DNA from: Cloacibacterium normanense
GTDB lineage: Bacteria; Bacteroidota; Bacteroidia; Flavobacteriales; Weeksellaceae
Assembly: GCF_002943105.1 (NCBI RefSeq)
Contig: NZ_PTPZ01000008.1
Span: 1 to 64,000 of the forward strand
Direction: 5' to 3'
DNA: 64,000 bases
A program made the translations under genes and the position numbers. Of the stretch, positions 33,491-42,642 are shown piece after piece; position 1 is the stretch's first letter; each line of letters starts with the position of its first letter. The notes beneath the pieces were generated by a model. The model ran no database searches, was not told the origin of the DNA, and was given only the letters and a program-made list of their open reading frames with translations.

Positions 33491-36343
33491 ATGATTAAGA
33501 AAATCTTATTTTTTCTCGCGGTTTTAATAAATTTTGTGCTTTCTGCACAAAATAATATTCCCTATTATTACCATCTCAGTAAGCAAAACGGAATGCCTAC
33601 AGAAGTGGTTTATGATGTTTATCAAGATAGAAAAGGTTTTATTTGGCTTTCTACAGAACAAGGTCTATTCAGATATGACGGTAAAAATTATCAGAATTAT
33701 GCATTAGATGAACAGACTTCTAAATCAGGTTCTTGTATCAGCGAAGATAAATATGGAAGAATTTGGTATAGCAATTTTGATGGTTATCTTTATTTTATAG
33801 AAAAAGGACAACTGAAATTGTTCAAACCTCACATTCCTATTGGTTATCTTAAATTTGGACTCATTAATAATTCGCTTTTTACGGTAGAAGAAGAAGGAGT
33901 AATCGTTTATGATTTGATGACGGGAAAGAAAAAGAAATCTTATCTTATCAATCAAAAAAAACTCAATTTTACGCATAGCGATGGAAAGAATTTTTATGTT
34001 TTCGCAGATGAATTACTCATCATTAATGAAAAAGGAAAAACCGCAGTTCAACTTCCAGGAGCGCTTAAAAATTTCAGAGCAGGAATTATGCAGAACACCA
34101 AAAATGGTTTGCTTTTTACTTCTAAGCATGAAAATTTTGGGTATTATTTTAAAAATAATACATTTTCTAAAGTTAGTCTTCCTAAAGAAATCACTTTCGT
34201 GCAAAACACGTCTTTTGATGGAAAAGAAAACTGGCTTTGTACTACTGATGGCGCTTTTAGCACGAATTTAGCACAACCTTTTTTCAAAGGATATAACATT
34301 TCTACGGTTTATAAAGATAGAAATCAGAATTATTGGTTTGCTACCATCAATAATGGAATTTTCTTAGTTCCCAATCTTCATGTGCAGTTTTTTGAAAGTA
34401 AAAATATTATCACTTCACTTTCTGCGTATAAAAACCAACTGCTCATCGGGACACAAAATGAAGAGTTATTTCTGAAAAATATTGAAAATCAAAAAGAAAA
34501 GTTAATTTTTAAGGGAGAAAATAAACACGAGATTTATTTGTTGAGATCTTTCAATAATTCTCCGAATATTTTTACTTCTTCTTACGGTTTTAGAATTCTA
34601 GACCAAAATGGAAAATTAGTCTACCAAGACGAAGCAGCCATCAAAGATATTGTTCCATTAGACGAGAAAAACTTTGCTTTTGCAGCGAGCGGAACTTGCG
34701 GTTTTCTCAGTTTTGGAAATACAAAAGCCGATTGGAAAAAAATCTTTCCTCCTCAGATTACTTTAGGAACTCAGAATACTTTAATCAATAAAGTGAGAGG
34801 GAAATCTGTGGTTTTCAATGCAGAAAATTTGAGATTATATTTTGCAACCAATAAAGGTCTTTTTGTGGTTTCAAAAAATAAAACTCAAGAAATTTTATAT
34901 CGAGGAAAATCTGTGTATATCAGTAGATTGGTTCAATATGGCTCGCAGATTTTTGCACTTACTCAGAATAATAAATTGTTGCAAGTAAAAGACTTTCAAA
35001 TCATTCAACCAAATGTTTTTCAGTCGCTTTCTCAGAATAAAATTCTCAATATCAGAATGATTAATGAGAGATTGTACTTGAACTCTGACAATGGAATTTT
35101 TGTCTATGATTTTAAAACTCGAAAACAATACAAAAAACTTTCTTACAACCAAGATTTTGAATTCAGTCAAATTACAGAAATAGGCGATAAGGTTTTTATT
35201 GGTGTAAATAGAGGGATTTTATCCTTGCCACTTTCTTATCAAGAACATCAGAATTACCCGAAATTAATTTTAGATGAGGTGAAAGTAAATGGTAAAATCA
35301 CTTCTTTTTCTTCTCAAAAATCATTTGAAAATGATGAAAACAATTTGGAATTAAAATATGCTTTGCTCAATTTTACTCCAGGAGAAAAATACAAGGTTTT
35401 TTATAAAATAAATAATGGAAATTGGCATCTCGCAGACGAAAATTCTAGAAAATTAGACTTTCCGTCACTTTCGGCTGGCGATTATCAAATCACATTGAAA
35501 ACCGAAGATAAAAATGCATCGCCCATTGTATTAAATTTTACCATAAAACAAGTTTTTTGGAAATCTTGGATTTTTATACTTTTTGTAGGAGGTTTGTTGA
35601 TTTTTTTAATCATTTTTTATTATCGATATCAAATCAGAAAAATAAATTATACCAAACAGCTAGAAATTGACACCATTCGTTTAGAAAAAGAGAGCAATAG
35701 TTCAAAACTCAAAGCTTTTAAATCGCAAATGAATCCGCATTTTTTCTATAATGCACTCAATACTTTGCAGTCGTATATTCTAACCAATGAAAAAAAGCCA
35801 GCGCTTACTTATTTGTCTCAATTTTCTGGATTAACGCGCAAAATTTTAGAATTTACAGAACAAGATTACATCTCTTTAGAAGAAGAAATAGAAACGCTGA
35901 AACTGTATTTAGAATTAGAAAAAGCGAGATTTAATGGAGATTTACACTATGAAATCTCGACTAAAAATATGGACCATCTTTCTAAAATTCATATTCCTGT
36001 TTTGCTTCTGCAACCTTATGTAGAAAATGCAATTAAACACGGACTTCTTCATTCTAGAAAAGAAAAAATATTGAATATTTCCTTTGAACAGAAAAAAGAT
36101 TTTCTCTGTATTATTATTGAAGATAACGGAATTGGTATCGAAAAAAGTAAAATTATTAATGCTCAAAAAGGCAACCAAAAACCAGCTTCTTTTGCAACTT
36201 CAGCACAAGAAAAAAGAGTAGAAATCCTTAATAAAATGTATAAAAATTCGGTTTCTATCATCATAGAAAATAAGGAAAACGAAAATGGAGTTTCTACAGG
36301 AACTTTGGTGAAAATTCAACTAAAACCCATGAATGTATTATGA
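33491..36343 (+). CDS. Sensor histidine kinase, LytS-type with beta-propeller sensor
   Basis: A 950-aa membrane sensor. It has a signal peptide (about 19 residues), then about 600 residues of propeller-like repeats (such as DVYQDRKGFIWLSTEQGLFRYDGKNYQNY). A Y_Y_Y-type beta domain follows (about 600-690), then one membrane helix (about 693-715), a short coiled coil and a LytS/His_kinase domain. The phospho-acceptor His750 lies in MNPHFFYNALNTLQ, and the ATPase part has ENAIKHGL and IIEDNGIGI. Its stop overlaps the start of the LytTR regulator gene (ATGA), so the two form one system. The signal sensed is unknown. Confidence 0.92.
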   Translation: MIKKILFFLAVLINFVLSAQNNIPYYYHLSKQNGMPTEVVYDVYQDRKGFIWLSTEQGLFRYDGKNYQNYALDEQTSKSGSCISEDKYGRIWYSNFDGYLYFIEKGQLKLFKPHIPIGYLKFGLINNSLFTVEEEGVIVYDLMTGKKKKSYLINQKKLNFTHSDGKNFYVFADELLIINEKGKTAVQLPGALKNFRAGIMQNTKNGLLFTSKHENFGYYFKNNTFSKVSLPKEITFVQNTSFDGKENWLCTTDGAFSTNLAQPFFKGYNISTVYKDRNQNYWFATINNGIFLVPNLHVQFFESKNIITSLSAYKNQLLIGTQNEELFLKNIENQKEKLIFKGENKHEIYLLRSFNNSPNIFTSSYGFRILDQNGKLVYQDEAAIKDIVPLDEKNFAFAASGTCGFLSFGNTKADWKKIFPPQITLGTQNTLINKVRGKSVVFNAENLRLYFATNKGLFVVSKNKTQEILYRGKSVYISRLVQYGSQIFALTQNNKLLQVKDFQIIQPNVFQSLSQNKILNIRMINERLYLNSDNGIFVYDFKTRKQYKKLSYNQDFEFSQITEIGDKVFIGVNRGILSLPLSYQEHQNYPKLILDEVKVNGKITSFSSQKSFENDENNLELKYALLNFTPGEKYKVFYKINNGNWHLADENSRKLDFPSLSAGDYQITLKTEDKNASPIVLNFTIKQVFWKSWIFILFVGGLLIFLIIFYYRYQIRKINYTKQLEIDTIRLEKESNSSKLKAFKSQMNPHFFYNALNTLQSYILTNEKKPALTYLSQFSGLTRKILEFTEQDYISLEEEIETLKLYLELEKARFNGDLHYEISTKNMDHLSKIHIPVLLLQPYVENAIKHGLLHSRKEKILNISFEQKKDFLCIIIEDNGIGIEKSKIINAQKGNQKPASFATSAQEKRVEILNKMYKNSVSIIIENKENENGVSTGTLVKIQLKPMNVL

Positions 36344-37086
36344 AAGCACTGATTGTAGATGACGAAGAAAGAGCTAGAGTTTCTCTTAGATATTTAATTG
36401 CAGAATTTTTGCCCCATTTAGAAATTGTGGCAGAGTGTGATGGGATTCCTAATGCTGTAAAATCTATACATAAACATAAGCCAGATTTGGTGTTTTTAGA
36501 CATCGAAATGCCTGGACATTCTGGATTAGAAATTCTAGACTTTTTTGACGAAAAAGATTTAAATTTTGGAATAATTTTTACCACAGCTTATCAAGAATAT
36601 GCCATTAAAGCGTTTAAACTTTCGGCGGTAGATTATTTGTTAAAACCCATTAATCCTACAGAATTGCTAGAAGCGGTAAATAGATTTCAGAAATTAACAA
36701 GTCAGAAAATAAAAGTGCTTCACGAAAACTTAGGAAAAGATTTTTCAGAAACCAAAAAAATAGGAATTTCTCATAGCAACGGAATAGAACTTATTTTGCC
36801 AGATGAAATTGTTTATATCAAAGGAGAAGGCGCTTATTCAGAAATACATTTGACGGATGGTAAGAAGATTTTGGCAAGTAAAAACCTGAAAATGTTCGAA
36901 GAAAATTTAGCCGAAAATCCACAATTTATAAGAGTTCACAAATCTTATATCGTGAATTTTAATAATCTCATTTCTATTAATAAATCAAACGGAGGAACCA
37001 TTGTTATGACTAATCAGATGGAAATTCCGTTTAATTCTGATAGTTATGAACTGATTTTAGAAAAAATAAATTTGATAAAAAAATAA
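36340..37086 (+). CDS. LytTR-family response regulator
   Basis: A 248-aa regulator. The N-terminal receiver domain has the acidic pair DD at 7-8, phospho-acceptor Asp54 in VFLDIEMPG, and the conserved Lys in LLKPINPTEL. The C-terminal LytTR DNA-binding domain (about 140-245) shows IVYIKGEGAYSEIHLTDGKK and FIRVHKSYIVN. It is coupled to the kinase gene by a 4-base overlap. Its targets are unknown. Such regulators in Bacteroidota often act on neighbouring genes or autolysis/polysaccharide loci. Confidence 0.93.
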   Translation: MKALIVDDEERARVSLRYLIAEFLPHLEIVAECDGIPNAVKSIHKHKPDLVFLDIEMPGHSGLEILDFFDEKDLNFGIIFTTAYQEYAIKAFKLSAVDYLLKPINPTELLEAVNRFQKLTSQKIKVLHENLGKDFSETKKIGISHSNGIELILPDEIVYIKGEGAYSEIHLTDGKKILASKNLKMFEENLAENPQFIRVHKSYIVNFNNLISINKSNGGTIVMTNQMEIPFNSDSYELILEKINLIKK

Positions 37087-37090
37087 AAAA

Positions 37091-37120
37091 AAACTTTGCC
37101 AAAAAATCTTGACAAAGTTT
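37091..37120 (+). terminator. Terminator after the LytTR gene
   Basis: The stem AAACTTTG-C-CAA / TTG-A-CAAAGTTT has one mismatch. A repeat array (37123-37154) follows it. Confidence 0.6.
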
Positions 37121-37122
37121 AT

Positions 37123-37154
37123 AATTTTCAATTTTCAATTCTCCATTTTCAATT
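37123..37154. repeat. TTTTCAATT short tandem array
   Basis: Units of AATTTTCAATTTTCAATTCTCC type run into the 3' end of the dioxygenase gene and supply its TGA stop. A related array lies at 38871-38902. Confidence 0.6.
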
Positions 37155-37976
37155 AATCAAAACACTCGTCATACTTAGACTCCCACCGATGATTTCGTCG
37201 TTAAAAAGTGATATATTGTCGTTTTTTTCCTTCAAACCAAGCGTATAAATCAGAGGTAAATAATGATCTGGAGTAGGAATGGCATTTTGTAGCGCCGTTC
37301 CTTGTTTTTCAAAATGAATTAAATTCTGAAAATTTCCATCGAGAATCCATTCATTTGTTTTGGCTCTCGCTTCTATTGCCCAATCCCAACCAGCGCCAAC
37401 CGTATTGATGTTCTTCCAGTCAATCATTCTAAGATTGTGAACTACGTTTCCGCTTCCGATAATCAGAATGCCTTTTTCTCTTAATTTTTGTAATTTTTTA
37501 GCCAAATCAAAATGATATTGAGCAGGCTGAGTATAATCTATACTCATTTGAATTACAGGAATATTTGCTGCGGGATATAAATGTTTAATCACACTCCACG
37601 CTCCATGATCTAGTCCCCAACTATCGGTTTCTATAACTGAAGTGGGCGCCAAAAGTTCTGCTGTTTCTTTCGCCAATTCAGGATTTCCTTTGGCGGGATA
37701 TTCTACCTCGAAAAGTTCTTGCGGGAATCCATAAAAATCATGAATCGTTTTCTGCATTTCTCCCGAAGTTACATAAGTTCCTTTGGTGTACCAATGCGCA
37801 GAAATACACAAAATAGCATTGGGAGTAGGAATTTTTTTAGAAATTTCTCTAAATCCTCTCACAAATTGGTTTTCTTCTATTGCATTCATCGGCGAACCGT
37901 GTCCTAAAAATAGAACTGGCATTTTTTCGCTTTTGGGCAATTGTTCGGAAATGTATTCTAATACGTTGATGTTCAT
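37149..37976 (-). CDS. ygiD: Extradiol dioxygenase, YgiD/LigB type
   Basis: A 275-aa protein of the class III extradiol ring-cleavage family (4,5-DOPA dioxygenase). The metal site is formed by His in LFLGHGSPMNAI (about 23-34), His in GLDHGAWSV and His in SGNVVHNL; the ISAHWYTKG segment is also typical. E. coli YgiD cleaves L-DOPA, and the substrate here is not known. The end of the gene lies in a TTTTCAATT array, which provides the stop codon. It is followed upstream on the chromosome by the converging LytTR gene. Confidence 0.85.
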   Translation of the reverse strand: MNINVLEYISEQLPKSEKMPVLFLGHGSPMNAIEENQFVRGFREISKKIPTPNAILCISAHWYTKGTYVTSGEMQKTIHDFYGFPQELFEVEYPAKGNPELAKETAELLAPTSVIETDSWGLDHGAWSVIKHLYPAANIPVIQMSIDYTQPAQYHFDLAKKLQKLREKGILIIGSGNVVHNLRMIDWKNINTVGAGWDWAIEARAKTNEWILDGNFQNLIHFEKQGTALQNAIPTPDHYLPLIYTLGLKEKNDNISLFNDEIIGGSLSMTSVLIN

Positions 37977-37990
37977 TTTAATTAAAAATT

Positions 37991-38020
37991 GATGCAGAAT
38001 GCTCTAAAGCGTTCTGCATC
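37991..38020. terminator. Terminator after the YceI gene
   Basis: The hairpin GATGCAGAATGC / GCGTTCTGCATC has one mismatch. On the minus strand it is followed by AATTTTTAATT. It lies 22 bases past the YceI stop. Confidence 0.65.
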
Positions 38021-38041
38021 TTTCATCGTTTGTGTTTGTTA

Positions 38042-38551
38042 TTATCCTTTTACGAATTGTAATTCTCCAGCGATTTTTACTTCATCGCTTACTAAAACAC
38101 CGCCAGTTTCCAAGGCTGCATTCCAGTTTAAACCGAAATCACTTCTTTTAATTTTTCCTTCAAAAGTAAATCCAGCTTTAGTGTTTCCCCAAGGATCTTG
38201 GTTGATTCCACCAAATTCTACTTCTAATTGTACAGGCTTAGTTACACCGTTGATGGTTAAATGTCCTGTTACATCATCAGCTAAAGAAGCACTTTCGAAA
38301 GTAATCGTTGGGTTTTGTTCAGCGTTGAAAAAATCTGCACTTTTCAAGTGAGTATCTCTATCTGCGTTATTTGTGTCAATAGAATCTGTTTGGATAGTCG
38401 CGCTTACTTTTGCGTTTTTGAAAGTATCATCTTCTGCTTCTACTTCTGCAGTAAAAGTGTTGAAAGCTCCTTTTACGTTAGAAATCATCATGTGTCTTAC
38501 TTTGAAGGTAATTTCACTGTGTGTAGTGTCTAAGTTCCATTTTGTTGCCAT
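38042..38551 (-). CDS. YceI family protein
   Basis: A 169-aa lipocalin-like YceI protein, a family that binds polyisoprenoid or other amphipathic lipids. The N-terminus WNLDTTHSEITFKVRHMMISNVKGAF and the later TGHLTINGVTKPVQLEVEF and GFTFEGKIKRSDFGLNW are characteristic. There is no signal peptide, so unlike E. coli YceI it seems to stay in the cytoplasm. It lies upstream of the dioxygenase gene in the same direction, with a terminator between. Confidence 0.92.
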   Translation of the reverse strand: MATKWNLDTTHSEITFKVRHMMISNVKGAFNTFTAEVEAEDDTFKNAKVSATIQTDSIDTNNADRDTHLKSADFFNAEQNPTITFESASLADDVTGHLTINGVTKPVQLEVEFGGINQDPWGNTKAGFTFEGKIKRSDFGLNWNAALETGGVLVSDEVKIAGELQFVKG

Positions 38552-38642
38552 AATATTTTGTATTTTAGTTATTTATTATGATGCAAATGTACAGCGCACA
38601 GAATCCTAGATGCATTGATGTAAGATAAGAAATGATTTTTTT

Positions 38643-38797
38643 AGGAGCAAGACGTTTTTGTCAACTTTTGAACTTGCAGTCCGGCTTTCCATTACAATTT
38701 TTTTCTTGCCACTTTGCTCTGCTCCATCAACAAGAAAAAAGATTTTCATTTCAATCCGGGCTAGAACAAGGTTTCGGTTTTCTTTTCACTTTTTAGA
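38643..38797. repeat. Large imperfect palindromic element, copy 2
   Basis: The arms AGTCCGG (38678-38684) and CCGGGCT (38756-38762) pair, as do TTTTTTCTTG (about 38697-38707) and CAAGAAAAAA (about 38730-38740). The outer flanks GAGCAAGACGTTT and AGGTTTCGGTTTTCTTTTCAC match copy 1 (5229-5400). Here the inner stem uses G-C where copy 1 has T-A. Confidence 0.75.
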
Positions 38798-38799
38798 AA

Positions 38800-38826
38800 T
38801 TCAGCTTAATCAGCGAGATAAAAATG
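38800..38826 (-). repeat. CTCGCTGATT-type repeat, copy 1
   Basis: On the minus strand it reads TATCTCGCTGATTAAGCTGA, matching the start of the repeat at 48605-48638. It abuts the palindromic element. Confidence 0.5.
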
Positions 38827-38870
38827 AAACCTCTCTTAAACTGAGAAATTCCTCCGTAAAAATTCTTTAT

Positions 38871-38902
38871 TTTTCCATTTTCAACTTTCCATTTTCCATT
38901 CA
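38871..38902. repeat. TTTTCCATTTTC short tandem array
   Basis: Units TTTTCCATTTTCAACTTTCC and CATTTTCCATT directly follow the TIGR03915-type gene's stop. It belongs to the same family as the array at 37123-37154. Confidence 0.6.
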
Positions 38903-39667
38903 TTAAAACTTCTCCGTCAGATATTTCCAATAGCGTTTCGGAACCCACTGAATATGAAGTTTCATGTTTTTTCGTTCAGGAATTCCAGTTTTTACAAAAT
39001 AACTTTGCCAAAGTTTTTGGTATTTTTTCTCTTCCTCGTGATGGAATTGTTCAGAATTTCTAAAATTTTGTAATTGAGAAGAATCTGGCGTGAAGAAATG
39101 AACTTCTTTTAAATCATAGAAAATTCCATAATGCCTTTTCAAATCGAAAATCATCCATTTTTGATCAGCGTATCTTTCTTTAAAATGTTTTCTAATAAGT
39201 GGTAAAACATTAAAATCAGGTTCTATTTTGGCAAAATACACTTCGTCTTGCAGTAATTCAAAACGTACAAAAGCCAGCATTCGGTGTCGTTCTCGGCTCA
39301 CGCTTCTGCAAATTTTAGAAATTTCTAAAATATCATCATTTCCAAAATCTTGTAAAATATTTTGTTTCGGATGTTTTATAGAATGCTGGATTGCGCTCAA
39401 AATTAATCTTTCTAAGTCTTTTCTCTCCGAAAAATAAACCATCATGAGTTGAGAAATGCCTTGCTTTCCTAGGTTTTCTTCTATTTTTTTCAGAACTCGG
39501 TCAGATTTGTTAAAATCAGTAATGACTTCGTGTGTTTCTGCGAAGAAATTCTCTTGACTGTAATTTTGTTGAGCCACAATTTCCACCACATCATATTTGT
39601 ACTCGAAAACTTCGAATATCGCTGTAAATAAACCTTCAAAAGTGGAATCGTAGAGTAAGGTGGTCAT
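38903..39667 (-). CDS. Putative DNA metabolism/repair protein, TIGR03915 type
   Basis: A 254-aa protein of the family that nearly always accompanies the radical SAM protein encoded just upstream. It begins TTLLYDSTFEGLFTAIFEVFEYKYD and ends IQWVPKRYWKYLTEKF, both typical of the family as I recall it. The middle has CRSVSRERHRMLAFVRFELL. It has no signal peptide. The activity is not established; the family name only reflects association with DNA repair. It is probably co-transcribed with the radical SAM gene, from which a 159-base repeat separates it. Confidence 0.82.
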   Translation of the reverse strand: MTTLLYDSTFEGLFTAIFEVFEYKYDVVEIVAQQNYSQENFFAETHEVITDFNKSDRVLKKIEENLGKQGISQLMMVYFSERKDLERLILSAIQHSIKHPKQNILQDFGNDDILEISKICRSVSRERHRMLAFVRFELLQDEVYFAKIEPDFNVLPLIRKHFKERYADQKWMIFDLKRHYGIFYDLKEVHFFTPDSSQLQNFRNSEQFHHEEEKKYQKLWQSYFVKTGIPERKNMKLHIQWVPKRYWKYLTEKF

Positions 39668-39668
39668 A

Positions 39669-39832
39669 TTTTAAACGCAAAGGCGCTAAATAATTTTCAT
39701 TTTATCATTGTTTTTAAGACGCAAGAAAATCAAAGATTTTCAGATTAGTATTTCAACGAAGTTGAAAACTTTGCGACTTAATTTTTTGTCATTATTTTTA
39801 AAAGTGTTTTGCGTCATTGCGTAGATTTAAAA
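39669..39832. repeat. CGCAAAGG / TTGCG dispersed element
   Basis: The outer arms TTTTAAACGCAA (39669-39680) and TTGCGTAGATTTAAAA (39817-39832) are inverted. Inside lie two perfect hairpins, GAAAATC-AAA-GATTTTC (39725-39741) and TTTCAAC-GAA-GTTGAAA (39751-39767). It resembles the CGCAAAGACGC elements common between genes in Bacteroidota. It overlaps the radical SAM stop codon. Confidence 0.6.
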
Positions 39833-41083
39833 CAAACTCAATTGCTCCGAAAACGGATTTTGCCATTTAGATTTCATGCCGTTTACAATGATTTGTCTGA
39901 AATTCTGCTCGTCTATCAGTTGGTTGAAAATATTTTGACTTTCAAATTCTATAAAATATTTGGCTCTGTTGGTGGCAACGCCCATTTTTTTGAGGTGCTC
40001 TAAATTCAGTTTCTGAAATTTTCTCGCCATCAGAATTTTATTTACAGAAGTTACGCCCACTCCAGGAATTCTTAACAGCATTTCTTTCGGAGCTGTATTG
40101 ATATTTACAGGGAATTTTTCTCTGTTTCTAAGCGCCCAAGCTAATTTTGGGTCTACTTCTAAATCTAAAAACGGATGATTTTTGTCTAAAATTTCATTCG
40201 CGTCAAATCCATAAAAACGCATCAACCAATCTGCTTGATACAGTCGGTTTTCTCTTTGCATTGGAACTTGCGCATGAATGGAAGGTAAATTTTTATCTTC
40301 TAAAACAGGAACGTAACCAGAATAGTACACCCGCTTCATGTTGTAATTTTGATAAAAATGTTTGGCTACATGAATAATTTTCAGGTCGGTTTCATTGGTT
40401 GCGCCCACAATCATTTGGGTAGATTGACCAGCTGGGGCGAATTTCGGAGTTTTTCTGAAAATTTTTCTTTCTTCTTGATAAACCGTTAAAGCATTTTTAA
40501 TAAAACCCATCGGTTTTATCATGTCTTGATGGGATTTTTCGGGAGCGAGAAGTTTTAAGCCAGATTCTGTAGGGATTTCCAAATTAATGGAAAGTCTGTC
40601 TGCATAAAGACCCGCTTCTCTAATTAATTCATCACTTGCTCCAGGAATGGTTTTTAGGTGAATGTAACCATTGAAGTTATGTTCTTCTCTCAGTTTTTTG
40701 GCAATTCTCACCAATCGTTCCATGGTGAAATCTGCATTTTTAAAAATTCCAGAACTTAAAAATAAACCTTCAATGTAATTTCTGCGGTAAAAATTCATGG
40801 TGAGGTCTACCACTTCTTCCACAGTGAAAGCTGCTCGTTTTATGTCGTTTGATTTTCTGGAAACGCAATATAAACAGTCGTAAATGCAATGATTGGTCAA
40901 GAGAATTTTGAGCAAGGAAATACACCTGCCATCTTCTGTGTAAGAGTGACAAATTCCCGCAGTGTGACTGTTGCCTAACCCGCCTTTGTTTTTACGATTT
41001 CCACCACTCGAAGAGCAGGAAACGTCGTATTTAGCAGCGTCTGCAAGGATTTCTAGTTTTTCTTTTATTCTGTCGAAATTCAT
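39827..41083 (-). CDS. Putative DNA modification/repair radical SAM protein, TIGR03916 type
   Basis: A 418-aa protein. The radical SAM cluster motif is CIYDCLYCVSRKSND, with the three Cys spaced C-x3-C-x2-C (about residue 68-75). A helix-hairpin-helix near the end (MLLRIPGVGVTSVNKILMAR) suggests DNA binding. A Cys-rich N-terminal stretch (KYDVSCSSSG) is also present. The TIGR03915-type partner lies downstream. The lesion or base acted on is unknown. Confidence 0.88.
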   Translation of the reverse strand: MNFDRIKEKLEILADAAKYDVSCSSSGGNRKNKGGLGNSHTAGICHSYTEDGRCISLLKILLTNHCIYDCLYCVSRKSNDIKRAAFTVEEVVDLTMNFYRRNYIEGLFLSSGIFKNADFTMERLVRIAKKLREEHNFNGYIHLKTIPGASDELIREAGLYADRLSINLEIPTESGLKLLAPEKSHQDMIKPMGFIKNALTVYQEERKIFRKTPKFAPAGQSTQMIVGATNETDLKIIHVAKHFYQNYNMKRVYYSGYVPVLEDKNLPSIHAQVPMQRENRLYQADWLMRFYGFDANEILDKNHPFLDLEVDPKLAWALRNREKFPVNINTAPKEMLLRIPGVGVTSVNKILMARKFQKLNLEHLKKMGVATNRAKYFIEFESQNIFNQLIDEQNFRQIIVNGMKSKWQNPFSEQLSLF

Positions 41084-41166
41084 AATCTTCTCTGGTCAAA
41101 GATAGTTCGCGCAAAATAAAATTTCAATAGATTTTGTCTAAAGTTATCCGCAAAAAATGTTAAAAT

Positions 41167-42642
41167 TTATAGCAATTCTTTTCTGATTTTTGCAATCGCT
41201 TTTTTCATGCTTTCATTGAAGTGTTCTTTTTCTAATCGGGTTGGCGGTGCTTTTCTTACTTCGCAATCAGAAATGCTGCATGTTTCACAGGTTACGCCTA
41301 CATCTTCAGATTTAATGCTGTCGTTTTTCGCAAATTTTATTTTTTTCAAAGAGTTTGAATTCAGTAAAATTCCCAAGCAGTAACTTCTGTTGGTTCCGTC
41401 TGAAAATGGATTTCTGTGCGAGGTAGAAATAACCAGATAACTCAATCCAGAATCTTTATAATGAGAAATTTGTGCAGAAGTGGCGGTCTCGTTTTCTTTT
41501 AGTTCTTTTAGATTTTTAATGGCAACCCAACGTCTGCAATAATGTTCATTGGTAGCATTTCCGTGTGGAGCTTGCTGTTGATTTAGGTGTAATTCCTTGA
41601 GAATTTGAACCTTGTCTGTATTTTTCTTTTTGACGAAACACAAATAAAATAAATCTTTTATCCCAAATTCGGCTGAAAGTAAATTGGTTAAGCGATAATA
41701 AAAAGTTTCAGGAGAATTGGTAAAATGGGCAATTAATTCATCGAATTTTTGAGAATCAAAGTCTGGTTCGTCAAAAAATTCTTCTGTTTTTTCAATCAAT
41801 TCATCTTTTGGAATCAGAATACAACCTGCAAAATAAGATGCGTAAAAATTGCTTAATAATTCTTCGAAACTCGTGAAATCTAACCAAGAATAAGTATTCG
41901 GTCTTGGATTAAGTTCTAAAACTTGAAAGCCAATTTCTTTGGCTAGGATGAAGGTTTTTTGGTTCTCGTCAAGTAAACGATTCAGAAGCAATAATTTTTT
42001 TTCAGGAACGTAAAGCGAACGAAGATGATTTAAGGTTCCGTATTGCTCAAAATCTTCGGATTTTATTTCATAGTCGAAAACATCAATCAAGATTTTTTCT
42101 AAATGTTTAATGTCAATATTTTTCCCAAGCTTTAATTGATTTTCTTCAGCGAAATTTTTTGCTTTTTCTTCGATATCGGGGAAGTGATTGTCGTATAATT
42201 CTTGAAAACTTCTCACTACAGCGAAGTAAAAACGCTCTTTTCCTAGATTATAATTTTGGGAAATTTCGATTAAAGTATTAAGGAAGGCAGTTACTTTTTT
42301 TGGCGCTTCGCTGATGATATTAATAAGCGTGTTCTTATTGATTCCAAAAAGTTCTAGCGGAACTTCTTTGAAGAAATCACTTTGTAAAATCTCACTAAAT
42401 GGAGCAAGATTTTTGTCTAATTTGGTAGAGACTAAATCGTCAAATTTACAATTCAACACATCAGCTAACTGAATGATTTTGTCGTGTTTAGGGTATTTTT
42501 TTCCGTTTTCTATTTCGTTGAGATAAGATTTAGAAAGTTTGGTTTTGTCTGCTAAATCTTGCAGTGACCAATTTCTTTTTTGTCTCTGTTGTCTCAGTTT
42601 TAAACCAAAAACGGTCTTGATAAAATCACTTTCGCTGCTCAT
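41167..42642 (-). CDS. XRE/ImmA-like regulator, RamB/MccR type
   Basis: A 491-aa regulator when started at ATG 42642; a 30-residue upstream extension is hydrophobic and unlike the family. The order is: an HTH_3 domain (about 10-65, LQDLADKTKLSKSYLNEIENGK), a helical middle, an ImmA/IrrE-like segment in which HExxH is replaced by LAKEIGFQ, and a C-terminal DUF2083-like part ending in CETCSISDCEVRKAPP. Relatives control short-chain acyl and glyoxylate-shunt genes. It is divergent from aceB-aceA, so it probably controls them. Confidence 0.85.
   Translation of the reverse strand: MSSESDFIKTVFGLKLRQQRQKRNWSLQDLADKTKLSKSYLNEIENGKKYPKHDKIIQLADVLNCKFDDLVSTKLDKNLAPFSEILQSDFFKEVPLELFGINKNTLINIISEAPKKVTAFLNTLIEISQNYNLGKERFYFAVVRSFQELYDNHFPDIEEKAKNFAEENQLKLGKNIDIKHLEKILIDVFDYEIKSEDFEQYGTLNHLRSLYVPEKKLLLLNRLLDENQKTFILAKEIGFQVLELNPRPNTYSWLDFTSFEELLSNFYASYFAGCILIPKDELIEKTEEFFDEPDFDSQKFDELIAHFTNSPETFYYRLTNLLSAEFGIKDLFYLCFVKKKNTDKVQILKELHLNQQQAPHGNATNEHYCRRWVAIKNLKELKENETATSAQISHYKDSGLSYLVISTSHRNPFSDGTNRSYCLGILLNSNSLKKIKFAKNDSIKSEDVGVTCETCSISDCEVRKAPPTRLEKEHFNESMKKAIAKIRKELL

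Larger units (their letters stand above)
38552..38902. other. Repeat-filled intergenic region
   Basis: This 351-base stretch has no gene. It holds the second palindromic element (38643-38797), a CTCGCTGATT-type repeat in reverse (38800-38826) and a TTTTCCATTTTC array (38871-38902). The part next to YceI (38552-38640) shows nothing recognised beyond AT-rich promoter-like sequence. Confidence 0.7.
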
